The notes: generated by a model from the letters alone, not told the origin. 64,000 nucleotides of DNA from Pseudoxanthomonas dokdonensis (GCF_001431405.1 NZ_LDJL01000006.1:23177-87176); one strand, 5' to 3'. Counted from the first letter of the stretch, positions 1 to 9,187 are shown. Numbers and translations: made by a program.

Positions 1-333
1 AGGTACCTGCGCCATCACCAGCAACAGAATGCCTGCGCAGGCAAGCATGGTCAGGCTGGCCGCCCATTTGGCCTGCCGCGAGACCGCGCCGTGGGCCTGC
101 CAGTCGGCAATCATCGGACCGAACCGGCGGTGTCCAAGCAGATAGGCATGCAGCCGCTGCGAGCCACGCGAAGCGGCGTAGGCGGCGATCAGGATGAACA
201 CCGTGGTCGGCAGGCCCGGCACGAAGATCCCGACGATGCCGACACCCAGGCTGACGTAGGCCAGCAGCCACCAGGCCCAGCGCAGGCGCGAGCGGACGGG
301 AGGCGGCGACGCGGGCGGTAGCTCGGGGCTCAA
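1..333 (-). CDS. DUF454 (YbaN-like) inner-membrane protein, cut by the window edge
   Basis: The reading frame runs off the left edge, so only the first 111 codons are present and the C-terminus is missing. I place the start at a TTG (333), because no ATG or GTG is seen just upstream in frame. After a proline-rich N-terminus comes a hydrophobic stretch (WAWWLLAYVSLGVGIVGIF) and then the DUF454 signature VPGLPTTVFILIAAYAASRG, followed by HRRFGPMIADWQ and a second membrane segment at the edge. DUF454 proteins are small inner-membrane proteins of unknown function. The assignment comes from recognising the motif; the start codon is uncertain. Confidence 0.75.
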   Translation of the reverse strand, partial: MSPELPPASPPPVRSRLRWAWWLLAYVSLGVGIVGIFVPGLPTTVFILIAAYAASRGSQRLHAYLLGHRRFGPMIADWQAHGAVSRQAKWAASLTMLACAGILLLVMAQVP

Positions 334-400
334 TGCTTCAACCGGTAGGCGGGCGATGCAGGCAGGATAACCGCACGGCAGCGGCCGGCGTTTTCATCCA

Positions 401-428
401 CGGCCGCGCCATCAGCCTGGCGCGGCCG
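401..428 (-). terminator. Hairpin downstream of oligopeptidase B
   Basis: A perfect 10-bp inverted repeat, CGGCCGCGCC (401-410) and GGCGCGGCCG (419-428), has an 8-nt loop and lies 9 nt beyond the ptrB stop. There is no strong U-run after it on the minus strand (only GATGAAAA), so it may be a weak terminator or an mRNA 3' stabiliser. Confidence 0.5.
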
Positions 429-436
429 TAACCGGA

Positions 437-2557
437 TTACTTGTCGACGCCGAGCTGGTCGAGCATGAATGCGTAGTACTCGGCCATCTCGCGATAGCGG
501 CGGAAGCGCCCGGACTTGCCGCCATGGCCGGCTTCCATGTTGGTGCGGAACAGGATCGGCAGCGTGCCGGTATTCTCGTCACGCAGCCTGGCCACGTACT
601 TGGCCGGTTCCCAGTACTGCACCTGTGAATCCCACAGGCCGGTGCCGACGAAGGTTGCCGGATAGGCCTGGGCACGGATGTTGTCGTACGGCGAATAGGT
701 CGCGATGTAGTCGTAGAACTGCTTCTGCTCGGGGTTGCCCCACTCGTCGTACTCGTTGGTAGTCAGCGGGATGCTGGGGTCGAGCATGGTGGTGACCACG
801 TCGACGAACGGCACCTGCGAAATGATCACGCGGTAATCCTGCGGCGCCATGTTGGCGATCGCGCCCATCAGCAGGCCACCGGCGCTGCCACCCATTGCCG
901 CTACCCGGTCCGGCGCCGCGTAGCCCTGCTTGACCAGCGCACGGGTGACATCGATGAAATCGTTGAAGGTGTTCTTCTTGTTCAGCAGCTTGCCGTTGTC
1001 ATACCAGGCACGGCCCATCTCCTGGCCGCCGCGGATATGGGCAATGGCGTAGACCATGCCGCGGTCCAGCAGGCTGACCACCGGGCTGTTGAAGTTGGGG
1101 TCCATCGAGGCGCCGTAGCTGCCGTAACCGTATTGCAGCAGTGCCGCGCTGCCATCCTTCCTGAAGCCATTGCGATAGACCACCGACACCGGCACCCGGG
1201 TGCCATCGCGTGCTTCGACCCAGACCCGCTCGGTGGTGTAGCGCGAGGGGTCGTAGCCCAGCACTGGTTGCTGCTTGAGCAATTTGCGTTCGCCGGTCTC
1301 GGTATTCAGTTCGTAGGTGGTCGCCGGCGTGGTCAGCGAGGTGTAGCTGTAGCGCAACCACGGCGTGTCGTGTTCGGAATTGACGTCCAGGCCCATCGAA
1401 TACGCCGACTCGTCGGCCTTGACGTAGTCCTCGCTGCCGTCCTTCTTCAGCAGGCGCACCCGCTCCAGGCCACCGGAGCGCTCGCCGATGGCGGTAAAGC
1501 CGTCGAACAGCTCGAAGTTGTCGATGTAGACCTCATCGCTGTGCGGCACGAAATCGGTCCACTGGCTGCGCGAGGTACTGCCATCGGCTGCGGTGACCAG
1601 CTTGAAATTGGTGGCGCCATCGGCGTTGGTGCGGATCACCCAGCGACCATCGAGATGGTCGGCGCTGTATTCGACATCACGCTCGCGTGGCGCCAGCACC
1701 GTGAACTCGCCCGGCGCGGCCGCCGGCGTGCAGCGCATTTCCGACGACACCGTGCTTTCAACGCCGATGCAGATGAACTGGTCGTCGCGGGTGCGGCCGA
1801 CGCCCATGTAGAAGCTGTCGTCCTTTTCCTCGTAGACCAGCTTGTCCTCGCTGACCGGGGTACCCAGCACATGCGACTTGACCCGTACCGTCAGCAGCGT
1901 TTCCGGATCATTCTCGACATAGAACACGGTCTTGTTGTCGTCGGCCCAGACGATGTTCGGCGACACTCCGGGGATCTCGTCGGCCAGCAACTTGCCGGTC
2001 TCCAGGTCCTTGAACCGGATCACGTACTGGCGGCGGCCGACCGCGTCATCGGCATAGGCCAACAGCCGGTTGTCCTGGCTGACTTCGCGTTCGCCGACGT
2101 TGTAGTAACCCTTGCCCTCGGCCAGCGCGTTGAGGTCGAGCAGGATTTCCTCGGCCGCCTCCATGCTGCCCTTGCGGCGGGCGTGGATCGGATAGTCCTT
2201 GCCGGTTTCGAAGCGGGTGTAGTACCAGTAGCCACGCTCGCGGTAGGGCACGCTGGCATCGTCCTGCTTGATGCGGGCGACGATCTCGTTGTACAGGGTT
2301 TCCTGCAGCGGCTTGAGCGGCGCCATTACCGCATCGGCATAGGCGTTCTCGGCATTGAGGTAGGCCAGCATCCGCGGGTTTTCGCGCTTGTCGTCGCGTA
2401 GCCAGTAGTAGTCGTCATTGCGTTCGGCGCCAAACGGCGCCTTGACCACATGCGGCTGCCGGGCCGCATCCGGCGCGGTCGCTTCGGCCGCCGCGGCCCC
2501 GGTGAAAGGAACAGTCATCAGTACGCTCGCTGCAAACAGGATGGAAGATGCTTTCAT
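437..2557 (-). CDS. ptrB: Oligopeptidase B, S9A serine peptidase, exported
   Basis: Oligopeptidase B cleaves short peptides after basic residues. The 706-residue protein begins with a signal peptide (MKASSILFAASVLMTVPFTG, then AAAAEA), implying a periplasmic location, unlike cytosolic E. coli PtrB. A beta-propeller half is followed by the catalytic alpha/beta-hydrolase domain, with the nucleophile in GGSAGG (Ser558), Asp in LWDSQ (Asp643) and His in EAGHGG (His678). The block SQVPFVDVVTTMLDPSIPLT is typical of the oligopeptidase B branch rather than prolyl endopeptidase. It lies tail to head with a second S9A enzyme, separated by three hairpins. Family assignment is firm; substrate preference is inferred. 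Confidence 0.93.
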   Translation of the reverse strand: MKASSILFAASVLMTVPFTGAAAAEATAPDAARQPHVVKAPFGAERNDDYYWLRDDKRENPRMLAYLNAENAYADAVMAPLKPLQETLYNEIVARIKQDDASVPYRERGYWYYTRFETGKDYPIHARRKGSMEAAEEILLDLNALAEGKGYYNVGEREVSQDNRLLAYADDAVGRRQYVIRFKDLETGKLLADEIPGVSPNIVWADDNKTVFYVENDPETLLTVRVKSHVLGTPVSEDKLVYEEKDDSFYMGVGRTRDDQFICIGVESTVSSEMRCTPAAAPGEFTVLAPRERDVEYSADHLDGRWVIRTNADGATNFKLVTAADGSTSRSQWTDFVPHSDEVYIDNFELFDGFTAIGERSGGLERVRLLKKDGSEDYVKADESAYSMGLDVNSEHDTPWLRYSYTSLTTPATTYELNTETGERKLLKQQPVLGYDPSRYTTERVWVEARDGTRVPVSVVYRNGFRKDGSAALLQYGYGSYGASMDPNFNSPVVSLLDRGMVYAIAHIRGGQEMGRAWYDNGKLLNKKNTFNDFIDVTRALVKQGYAAPDRVAAMGGSAGGLLMGAIANMAPQDYRVIISQVPFVDVVTTMLDPSIPLTTNEYDEWGNPEQKQFYDYIATYSPYDNIRAQAYPATFVGTGLWDSQVQYWEPAKYVARLRDENTGTLPILFRTNMEAGHGGKSGRFRRYREMAEYYAFMLDQLGVDK

Positions 2558-2591
2558 GGATGGGGCCCCGGGTGGTGAGTTGCAATGGTGT

Positions 2592-2697
2592 TGCGGGCGT
2601 CCTTCGCCCGCAGGCCGGCGCTGTGCCGATCACACCATCGTCGGCGGGTCTGCCGGCGATGGTGTGCCTTGCTGCATCCGTCGCCAGGGGGCGACGG
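2592..2697. other. Three consecutive hairpins between two S9A peptidase genes
   Basis: The gap holds three inverted repeats in a row. TGCGGGCG/CGCCCGCA lies at 2592-2612, an approximately 15-bp arm starting CACACCATCG at 2631-2666 has one mismatch, and CCGTCGCC/GGCGACGG lies at 2678-2697. None has a clear U-run. The middle one is the most likely terminator for the upstream minus-strand peptidase gene. Confidence 0.5.
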
Positions 2698-2718
2698 CAA
2701 CGGCGGACCGGAATCCGC

Positions 2719-4824
2719 TTACTTGCTCAACTGCTGCCAGAGGAAGCTATAGGCCATCGCTGACATATGCGCGGCCTGGGCGTTGTTGGCCGCGCCGCCG
2801 TGGCCACCTTCGACGTTCTCGTAATAGCGCACGTCCTTGTTGGCCGCTGCCATCTTCGCCATCATCTTGCGCGCATGCGCCGGATGCACGCGATCATCGC
2901 GGGTCGAAGTCATGAACAGGGTCGGCGGATAGTCCTTGGCCGGGTCGAACAGGTGGTACGGCGAGAAGGTCTTGATGTAGGCCCATTCCTCGGGCTTGTC
3001 GGGGTTGCCGTATTCGGCCATCCACGAGGCGCCGGCCAGCAGGTGGTTGTAGCGCTTCATGTCCAGCAACGGCACCTGGCAGACGATGGCGCCGAACAGC
3101 TGCGGATACTGGGTCAGCATGTTGCCCATCAGCAGGCCACCATTGCTGCCGCCCTGCGCACCGAGGTGCTGTGGCGAGGTCACCCCGTTGCTGACCAGAT
3201 CCTGCGCGACCGCGGCGAAGTCCTCATAGGCCTTGTGGCGGTTGGCCTTGAGTGCGGCCTGGTGCCAGCGCGGGCCGTATTCGCCACCGCCACGGATGTT
3301 GGCGACCACGTATACGCCGCCCTTCTCCAGCCAGCCCTTGCCGACCGCGCCGGAATAGTTGGGGGTCAGCGAAATCTCGAAGCCGCCATAACCGTACAGC
3401 AGGGTCGGGTTGCTGCCATCACGCTGCATGTCCTTGGGCCGGACCATGAAGTACGGCACCTTGGTGCCATCCTTGCTGGTGGCGAAATGCTGTTCGATGA
3501 CATCGCGGCTGGCGTCGAAGAAGGTCGGCATGGTCTTCAGCACCTCCGGCGCCTTGCCCACTTCCGCCAGTGACAGCGTGCTCGGGGTCAGGTAATCGGT
3601 GCTGGTCAGCCATACCGCGTCGCTTTCGTCTTCGTCCACGGCGCTGACCGCCAGCGTGCCGAAGTCCGGCGCGCCGACGAACTCGCTGCGCTGCCACGGG
3701 CCTTGATCGCTCGGGGTCAGCACGCTGAGCCGGTTCTTGACGTCATCCAGCACGTTCAGCACCAGGTGCTGGCGGGTCCAGGTGAAGCTGGCCAGCGAGG
3801 TATGCTCGGTTGGCACGAACAACTCGACGAAATCGCGCTTGCCGGCCATGAAGTCGTCCAGCGGCGTCGCCAGCAGCGAACCGGCGACATGGGTCTTGCC
3901 GCCGACGGTCCACGGTTCGCGCAGTTCCAGCGTCAACCACTGGCGATGGATGCTCTTGTTGGCCGAGTTGGGCGCGTCGACCTTGGCCAGCTTGCCGTCC
4001 GTGGTACGCAGGTACAGCTCGTCGTTGTAGAACGCCAGCGTGCGGCTGACCATGTCGCGCTGGTAACCGGGGGTGTCGTCGTGGAAGGCGGCGATGTACA
4101 TGTCATCGGGCTTGCCTTCATACACCACTTCGGCATCGGCCAGTGGCGTGCCACGCTTCCATTCCTTGACCACACGCGGGTAGCCGGAGGTGGTCATCGA
4201 ACCATCGCCGAAGTCGGTATACACGTAGACCGTGTCGGCATCCTTCCAGCCCAGACCGCCCTTGGCTTCGGGACGGTAGAAGCCATCCTCGAGGAACGAC
4301 TTGCTGGTCAGGTCGAATTCGCGGGTGACGTCGGCATCGGCGCCGCCGCGCGACAGCGCGATCAGGCAGCGCTGGTAGTCGGGCTTGCGGCAATCGGCGC
4401 CGTGCCAGACCCAGTTGGTGTTCTCGGCCTTGTTCAATGCGTCCAGGTCGAGCACGGTTTCCCAGGCCGGCACCTGCTTGCGGTATTCGGCCAGCGTGGT
4501 CCGCCGCCAGACCCCGCGTTCGTGCTGCTTGTCCTTCCAGAAGTTGTAGTAGTACGGGCCAATCTTCTGCACTGCCGGGATCTTGGCGTCCGAGTCCAGG
4601 ATCGACAGGATCTCCGATTCCAACTGCTTGAACTGCGGGGTATCGGCAATCTCGGCCTCGGACCTGGCGTTCTGCTGTTTCACCCAGTCCAGGCTTTTGC
4701 TGGCCTCGACATCTTCCAGCCAGGCGTAGCTGTCCTCAGCGGCGGGCTGGGCCACGGCGGGGCCGGTCATGGCCGCACCGGCGGCAAAGCCGGCCAGCAG
4801 GCAGGCGCGCGAAAACAGTGGCAT
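2719..4824 (-). CDS. Prolyl oligopeptidase-family serine peptidase, exported
   Basis: This 701-residue S9A peptidase probably cuts proline-containing oligopeptides in the periplasm. It has a signal peptide (MPLFSRACLLAGFAAGAAMT, cleavage near AVAQPAA), a propeller domain and a C-terminal hydrolase domain. The nucleophile is in GGSNGG (Ser560), an Asp in TRDDRVHP and His in EGGHGG (His675). The ATG has GGAG 9 nt upstream. It is paralogous to the neighbouring oligopeptidase B gene but clearly divergent (IVCQVPLLDMKRYNHL in place of the OpdB block). Proline specificity is assumed from overall resemblance. Confidence 0.88.
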   Translation of the reverse strand: MPLFSRACLLAGFAAGAAMTGPAVAQPAAEDSYAWLEDVEASKSLDWVKQQNARSEAEIADTPQFKQLESEILSILDSDAKIPAVQKIGPYYYNFWKDKQHERGVWRRTTLAEYRKQVPAWETVLDLDALNKAENTNWVWHGADCRKPDYQRCLIALSRGGADADVTREFDLTSKSFLEDGFYRPEAKGGLGWKDADTVYVYTDFGDGSMTTSGYPRVVKEWKRGTPLADAEVVYEGKPDDMYIAAFHDDTPGYQRDMVSRTLAFYNDELYLRTTDGKLAKVDAPNSANKSIHRQWLTLELREPWTVGGKTHVAGSLLATPLDDFMAGKRDFVELFVPTEHTSLASFTWTRQHLVLNVLDDVKNRLSVLTPSDQGPWQRSEFVGAPDFGTLAVSAVDEDESDAVWLTSTDYLTPSTLSLAEVGKAPEVLKTMPTFFDASRDVIEQHFATSKDGTKVPYFMVRPKDMQRDGSNPTLLYGYGGFEISLTPNYSGAVGKGWLEKGGVYVVANIRGGGEYGPRWHQAALKANRHKAYEDFAAVAQDLVSNGVTSPQHLGAQGGSNGGLLMGNMLTQYPQLFGAIVCQVPLLDMKRYNHLLAGASWMAEYGNPDKPEEWAYIKTFSPYHLFDPAKDYPPTLFMTSTRDDRVHPAHARKMMAKMAAANKDVRYYENVEGGHGGAANNAQAAHMSAMAYSFLWQQLSK

Positions 4825-4922
4825 CGTTCACAACTCCATTCAGGCAGGCACATCCTTGCAACGCTAGCACACCGCCGGCTGGCGGCTCACCTGCCAATGG
4901 TCAGACCACCCCGCCCTGCGGC

Positions 4923-5264
4923 TCAGGCCGTCCGCGACAGCGCCACGGCCATCGCCCGGCCGGTCCGCGCCGCGCGCCGCCGCGCCTGCGGCCGCCGCCA
5001 GCGCCGGTGCTGCGGGCCATGGCCGGCCGGGCCACGCAGATCGGCCAGGGCTGGCAAGCGGAACCGATGCAGCGCCCACCACGCCGACAGTGGCATGCCG
5101 ACCAGCCACAACGGCGCCCAGCCCAGCCACTGGCTGTGGCCACGCGCCAACGGCAACAGCAGCACCAGGGCCAGGCCCGACACGACCGCCCGCCGCAGCC
5201 AGCGCTCGAGTTGCGGATACGGATGGTCGGCGGGACGGGCGTGGGCGGTAGGCAGGATGGACAT
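4923..5264 (-). CDS. Small hypothetical membrane protein
   Basis: A 113-residue protein I do not recognise. The chosen ATG (5264) has GGAG eight bases upstream; the frame is open further upstream, but that extension looks non-coding. After about 30 polar residues there are two hydrophobic segments, VVSGLALVLLLPLA and WAPLWLVGMPLSAWWALH, followed by an Arg/Ala-rich tail. Such two-helix proteins with a basic tail are usually inner-membrane proteins of unknown role. It sits between the prolyl oligopeptidase and a divergent lipocalin gene, with no clear operon partner. Confidence 0.5.
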   Translation of the reverse strand: MSILPTAHARPADHPYPQLERWLRRAVVSGLALVLLLPLARGHSQWLGWAPLWLVGMPLSAWWALHRFRLPALADLRGPAGHGPQHRRWRRPQARRRAARTGRAMAVALSRTA

Positions 5265-5453
5265 GGCGATGGCTCCAGGGGTCGATGCGCGCAGATTGCC
5301 GCGCCGCCATCTCACCGCTTGCGACCCCGCCGGGAGCACGACCGGCGATCCACGAATTTTTCATCCAGACGTACTACCATCTGGCAACGAACGGATGCTT
5401 CACGCCTACCGCGTGCATGCTGTCTTCCATCGCTGGTTGCCCAGGGGGCATGA

Positions 5454-6029
5454 ATGTCGGTAATGCGTCAATTGCGGGTTCTGTTTGCGGCCTGCCTGCT
5501 GGTAGCTCTGGTGGCCTGCGCCAGCCAACCGGTCGCGCCGGTGCGCACCGCACAGGTTGACCTGCCCCGTTTCACCGGCAGCTGGTATGTGATCGCGATG
5601 ATTCCGTACTTCGCTGAACGCGGAAACGTGGAGACGCGCTACGAATACAGCCTGAAGGACGACGACACCCTGCAGGTCAAGTACTGGTTCAAGGAAGGCT
5701 TCGACCAGCCGCTGCAGGTGCGCGAAGCCAAGGCCTCGGTGCATGAGGACAGTGCCAACCGGCGCTGGACGCTGTGGTTTGGCGGCGTCGTCCCGGCCAA
5801 GTTCAACATCCTGGAAGTGGCGCCGGACTACTCCTGGGCACTGATCAACTATCCGGGCCGCGACATGGGCTGGATATTCGCCCGCTCGCCGACCATCGAC
5901 GACGCGTTGTACCGGCAACTGGTGCGCAAGATGCGCGACTACAACATCAATGCGCGCCAGCTGGTGCGGGTGCCGCAGCTGCCCGAACAGGTCGGCCAGC
6001 CCGGTTTCGACACGCCCGAGGAACCGTAG
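5454..6029 (+). CDS. Outer-membrane lipocalin lipoprotein (Blc-like)
   Basis: Bacterial lipocalins bind hydrophobic ligands such as lysophospholipids in an eight-stranded barrel anchored to the outer membrane. The 191-residue protein has a lipoprotein signal with lipobox LVAC (Cys near residue 22), then FTGSWYVIAMIPYF, matching the lipocalin GxW first-strand motif, and a middle block (APDYSWALINYPGRDMGWIF) that resembles the second conserved region. The start ATG is preceded by AGGGGG. Length suits the Blc family. It has no evident operon partner; the WYL regulator gene converges on it. Confidence 0.88.
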   Translation: MSVMRQLRVLFAACLLVALVACASQPVAPVRTAQVDLPRFTGSWYVIAMIPYFAERGNVETRYEYSLKDDDTLQVKYWFKEGFDQPLQVREAKASVHEDSANRRWTLWFGGVVPAKFNILEVAPDYSWALINYPGRDMGWIFARSPTIDDALYRQLVRKMRDYNINARQLVRVPQLPEQVGQPGFDTPEEP

Positions 6030-6057
6030 CGGGCATCCTTCCGCCCGCCGCCGGACC

Positions 6058-7029
6058 TCAACCGCGGGCGTAATTGGACAGGGCCAGCTCGAGCAGCGAC
6101 TTGGCCTGCTCGCGCAGCACCGCCGGCTCGACGATTTCGGCATCGGCGCCGTAGTGCAGGATGTCCATCAGCAGTTCGCGTGACACGCTGTACGGCAGTT
6201 TCAGTTCGTAACGGCCGTCGGCCAGATAGCGGCCCTGCTGGCGCGAATGCCATTGCTCGTCGGCGACCCAGCGCGCGGCCTTGGCGCTGAACACGATCGT
6301 CGCCCAGCCCTTGGGTTCGCCGGAAAAAATGCCGTAGCTGGACGCCAGGTGCTGGTTGAGCTGGTCATCCGGTACGTCGGTGGCGGCTGCGTCCAGCGCC
6401 CGCGCCTGGCCGATCCGGTCGACCGCGAAGCTGCGCAGCGCATTGCGCTCGTGATCCCAGGCGTCCAGGTACCAGTTGTCGCGGTAATGGGTGATCCGTT
6501 GCGGCGAGACCAGCCGGCGGGTGCGTTCGTCGGTGGAGCGGGCACGGTATTCGAATCCCAGCTGCCTGCGCTCCAGCACGGTGGTGGCGACCACCCGGAA
6601 ACTGGCTTCGTCGAGCTTGCGGCCGCGGTGCGGAATCACCCGCACCCGTTCGACCGGCCACTGCGAGACGCTGGCGTGATCGGCCAGCAGCCCCTCGATG
6701 CGCTTCTGCAACGGCGCCAGCGCCCCCGACAGCACCCCGCCCCCGGTGCGCACCAGCAGTTGCTGCGCCGCCAGCAAGGCGTACAACTCTTCCGAACTCA
6801 GCCACAGGCCGGGCAGCTCGAAGCGTTCGTTCTCGCCGGCCTGGTAGCGGAAGCCGGCCTCGCCATCGCCTTCAATCGGCGCCATCAACGCGTCGCGCAG
6901 GTAGGCCAGGTCGCGATAGACGGTGGCCCGCGAACAGCCCAGCTCCTCCTGCAGACGCTTGACCGTCACCGGGTAACGCGCGGCTTGCAGGATCCGGTGC
7001 AGGGCAGTGATTCGTTCGATTTTGTCCAT
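6058..7029 (-). CDS. WYL-domain transcriptional regulator (YafY/DeoR-like)
   Basis: A 323-residue one-component regulator. Residues about 1-60 form a winged helix-turn-helix (VKRLQEELGCSRATVYRDLA), the middle carries the WYL domain (DNWYLDAWDHERNALRSFAV), and the C-terminus is the WCX extension. WYL domains are thought to sense nucleotide-type or other small ligands. I use the ATG at 7029 (MDKIERI), which has GGAAG upstream, rather than a longer frame starting 12 codons earlier. No obvious target gene is next to it; it converges on the lipocalin gene. Confidence 0.85.
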   Translation of the reverse strand: MDKIERITALHRILQAARYPVTVKRLQEELGCSRATVYRDLAYLRDALMAPIEGDGEAGFRYQAGENERFELPGLWLSSEELYALLAAQQLLVRTGGGVLSGALAPLQKRIEGLLADHASVSQWPVERVRVIPHRGRKLDEASFRVVATTVLERRQLGFEYRARSTDERTRRLVSPQRITHYRDNWYLDAWDHERNALRSFAVDRIGQARALDAAATDVPDDQLNQHLASSYGIFSGEPKGWATIVFSAKAARWVADEQWHSRQQGRYLADGRYELKLPYSVSRELLMDILHYGADAEIVEPAVLREQAKSLLELALSNYARG

Positions 7030-7170
7030 GTGGCTTCCGCGTGGGACTACGTGGGAGAACAACAATTATGGCCGAGCCCGGCCACCGCTGACGTCAAGAT
7101 AACGCGAGCTGCCGTATAAAGAAGCGGTCGCGAAGTCGCGGTCACGCAAAGTGACAGGACGACGCGCCCT

Positions 7171-7251
7171 CGGCCGCTTGGGCCCGTGCGATGCCTGGTA
7201 CCCGGCGAATCCCGCCACGTGGTATCCCCAACGCACGGACCCAAGCGGCCG
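7171..7251. repeat. Long inverted repeat in a gene-free stretch
   Basis: Within the 331-bp gap 7030-7360, 20-nt arms at 7171-7190 and 7232-7251 are complementary with one mismatch, separated by 41 nt. Smaller palindromes lie beside them: CGCGA-AG-TCGCG near 7130-7141 and GTCAC-GCAAA-GTGAC at 7141-7155. No convincing coding frame covers the gap, which also holds the promoter for the WYL regulator. It may be a structured RNA, a terminator-like fold or a repeat element; the sequence alone does not decide. Confidence 0.55.
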
Positions 7252-7360
7252 TTGTATTTCCGCGCGCCATATCGACGACGCGGCAGTCATTGCTGGTCGC
7301 GTAACCATCGGCTAACCGAGTCCTTGCCAGACTGATGGCAAGGACGCACGGTGGTGATGG

Positions 7361-7996
7361 ATGCACGCAGCACAGGGAAGATACGACAAACCTCTGGCAT
7401 GGACATTGGCGTTGGCCCTGCAGGCGCTGCTGTTGGCGTTGTTGTGGCGAATGCCGACGCTCAACGCCGAGCGCCGTGGCATTGCTGGTGAGCCCACCCG
7501 CATCCGGCTGTCATGGCTGGCGCGCCCCGCTCCGCCGCCACCCATGCCGCAGCAACCGGCCGAGCCGGCAGCGCCGGCAATGGCCGGCCCCGCGCCACCC
7601 CGCAATCCGGACAGGCCCCGGCCGAGCCGGGTTCCGTCGCCGCCGCCAGCAGCAACCGCAACAGAGCCGCCGGCGTCCGCCTCCGACTACAGCGCGCGCG
7701 CCCGCGACTGGGCGCAGCGGCAGAAGCCGTCGTTGTTCGCGCCGGAGCCGCTGGCCAACCGCAAGCCACGCCTGCCCGGCGGCGAGGCACCGGAACGGTT
7801 CCGGATGAAGCCACCGCCTTCAGCGAAGGCGGTGCTGGACGGGATCGGCGAGCTGTTTGGCGGCCGCGGCTATTCGCAGGGCCCGTGCCCGGAGATCCGC
7901 CGCCAGGCCGAGGCCTGGAAGACCGATACCTCCGAGCAGGGCCGGGCACGGCTGGCCCACGAACTGGAGCGCGAACGCCGCCATTGCCGGCCGTAG
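7361..7996 (+). CDS. Proline-rich single-span protein, TonB-like layout
   Basis: A 211-residue protein of unknown function. A short N-terminus is followed by one hydrophobic helix (LAWTLALALQALLLALLW), then a long Pro/Ala-rich region (residues about 50-110), and a folded C-terminal part ending GYSQGPCPEIRRQAEAWKTD...RERRHCRP with two cysteines. The layout (membrane anchor, proline-rich periplasmic spacer, small terminal domain) resembles TonB-type energisers, but the C-terminal sequence is not a TonB domain I recognise. A protein of the same layout is encoded at 36305-37171. Confidence 0.6.
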   Translation: MHAAQGRYDKPLAWTLALALQALLLALLWRMPTLNAERRGIAGEPTRIRLSWLARPAPPPPMPQQPAEPAAPAMAGPAPPRNPDRPRPSRVPSPPPAATATEPPASASDYSARARDWAQRQKPSLFAPEPLANRKPRLPGGEAPERFRMKPPPSAKAVLDGIGELFGGRGYSQGPCPEIRRQAEAWKTDTSEQGRARLAHELERERRHCRP

Positions 7997-8124
7997 TGAA
8001 CAAACTGGAACCGGAACAATTACTTGCCTTGAACCGGGCCACCGGCAACGTTAGGCTGTAAACGTTTCCACGTTGTCCGTCTGCTTCTCCTCCCTCCGCG
8101 TCGCCCGCCACCGTTGCCGTTTCC

Positions 8125-9039
8125 ATGCCTGCTTCCATGCGTCCACTGCTCTGCCATTCCGCCAGCCTAATTGTGCTTTTGACCACTTTTAATGCGAGCG
8201 CGATGGTCCCGGACAACACCAAATCGGCGGCCTCGCTGGCGGTGGTTAAGTCGGTTGGCAAGCCAGCGCCGGTGGCCAAGGCGCAGTTGTTCGACAAGCA
8301 CGGCACGCCGCAGATACGCAAACCGCAGGTCGCCATCGAAGCCGCACCGCAGGCCCCGCACTGGAGCGGCGGCGGCGAGTTCGGCTACGCCTCGGCCAAG
8401 GGCAACAGCAATACCGAAAGCCTCAACGGCAAGCTCGACTTCAAGTATTCACAGGGCCTGTGGAAGCACAGCGCCAACGTCACCGCGCTGCGTTCCAGCT
8501 CCGAGTACATGCGGATCGACGACGACGGCAGCGTCCACAGCGGCAGCAACACCACCGCCAACCGTTACGCGCTGGGCATCAACAGCGGCTATTCGATGGA
8601 CGAACGCGGCACCTTGAATGCCACCTACCGCCAGGAAAAAGACGACTTCGGCAGCTTCAGCCGGCAGCGCTCGCTGGCCTTCAGCTACGGCAACCGGGTT
8701 GTCGACGGCGACCGGGTGCAACTGGATCTGCAGTTCGGGCCCGGCTACCGCCGTGCCTACGACACGGTCCAGCAACGCATGGAAGCCAGTGTCATCGGCC
8801 GGGGCCTGGCCGACTTCCGGGTCGGCCTGACCGACAACACCGAAGTGGTCAACAAACTGCTGGTCGAATCGGGCAAGTACAACACCTTCGCCCAGAACGA
8901 TCTGGGCGTGTCGGTGACCATGAACTCACATCTGGCCCTGAAAGCCGGCTGGCAGGCGCGCCACAACAGCGACGTCGAAGCCGATGACAAGCGCACCGAC
9001 ACCCTGACCACGATGAACGTGGTCTACCGCTTCAAATAA
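8125..9039 (+). CDS. DUF481 (YdiY-like) outer-membrane barrel protein
   Basis: A 304-residue exported protein. After a signal peptide (to about residue 26, FNASAMVPD) and a roughly 50-residue linker comes a DUF481 beta-barrel: GGGEFGYASAKGNSNTESLN, repeated aromatic strands, and a last strand LTTMNVVYRFK ending near an aromatic residue as outer-membrane barrels do. Function of the family is unknown; some members are salt-induced. It is a paralogue of the next gene and carries an extra N-terminal linker. An intrinsic terminator lies at 9141-9165. An in-frame ATG at 8137 is an alternative start. Confidence 0.82.
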   Translation: MPASMRPLLCHSASLIVLLTTFNASAMVPDNTKSAASLAVVKSVGKPAPVAKAQLFDKHGTPQIRKPQVAIEAAPQAPHWSGGGEFGYASAKGNSNTESLNGKLDFKYSQGLWKHSANVTALRSSSEYMRIDDDGSVHSGSNTTANRYALGINSGYSMDERGTLNATYRQEKDDFGSFSRQRSLAFSYGNRVVDGDRVQLDLQFGPGYRRAYDTVQQRMEASVIGRGLADFRVGLTDNTEVVNKLLVESGKYNTFAQNDLGVSVTMNSHLALKAGWQARHNSDVEADDKRTDTLTTMNVVYRFK

Positions 9040-9140
9040 GGCCGCAGCGGCCGGCCACGGCGCCATGACGCCGCGAAACGACCGCATCGAATAAATGTGA
9101 TTTTGTTGGGATTCATTGCGCGCTGCACAGAATCCCGCCT

Positions 9141-9165
9141 CCGGTCTTTTGGCCGGCTTTTTTTT
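9141..9165 (+). terminator. Intrinsic terminator between two DUF481 genes
   Basis: CCGGTC-TTTT-GGCCGG (9141-9156) forms a 6-bp stem with a tetraloop and is followed by a run of eight T. It ends only 22 nt before the start codon of the second DUF481 gene. It can terminate the first gene or act in the leader of the second. Confidence 0.75.
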
Positions 9166-9187
9166 ATTCGAAAAACAGGGAGTCACC

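Noticed and set aside
1037..2401. A 454-codon open frame on the plus strand
   Set aside because: It is antisense to oligopeptidase B, has no recognisable domain and no ribosome site.
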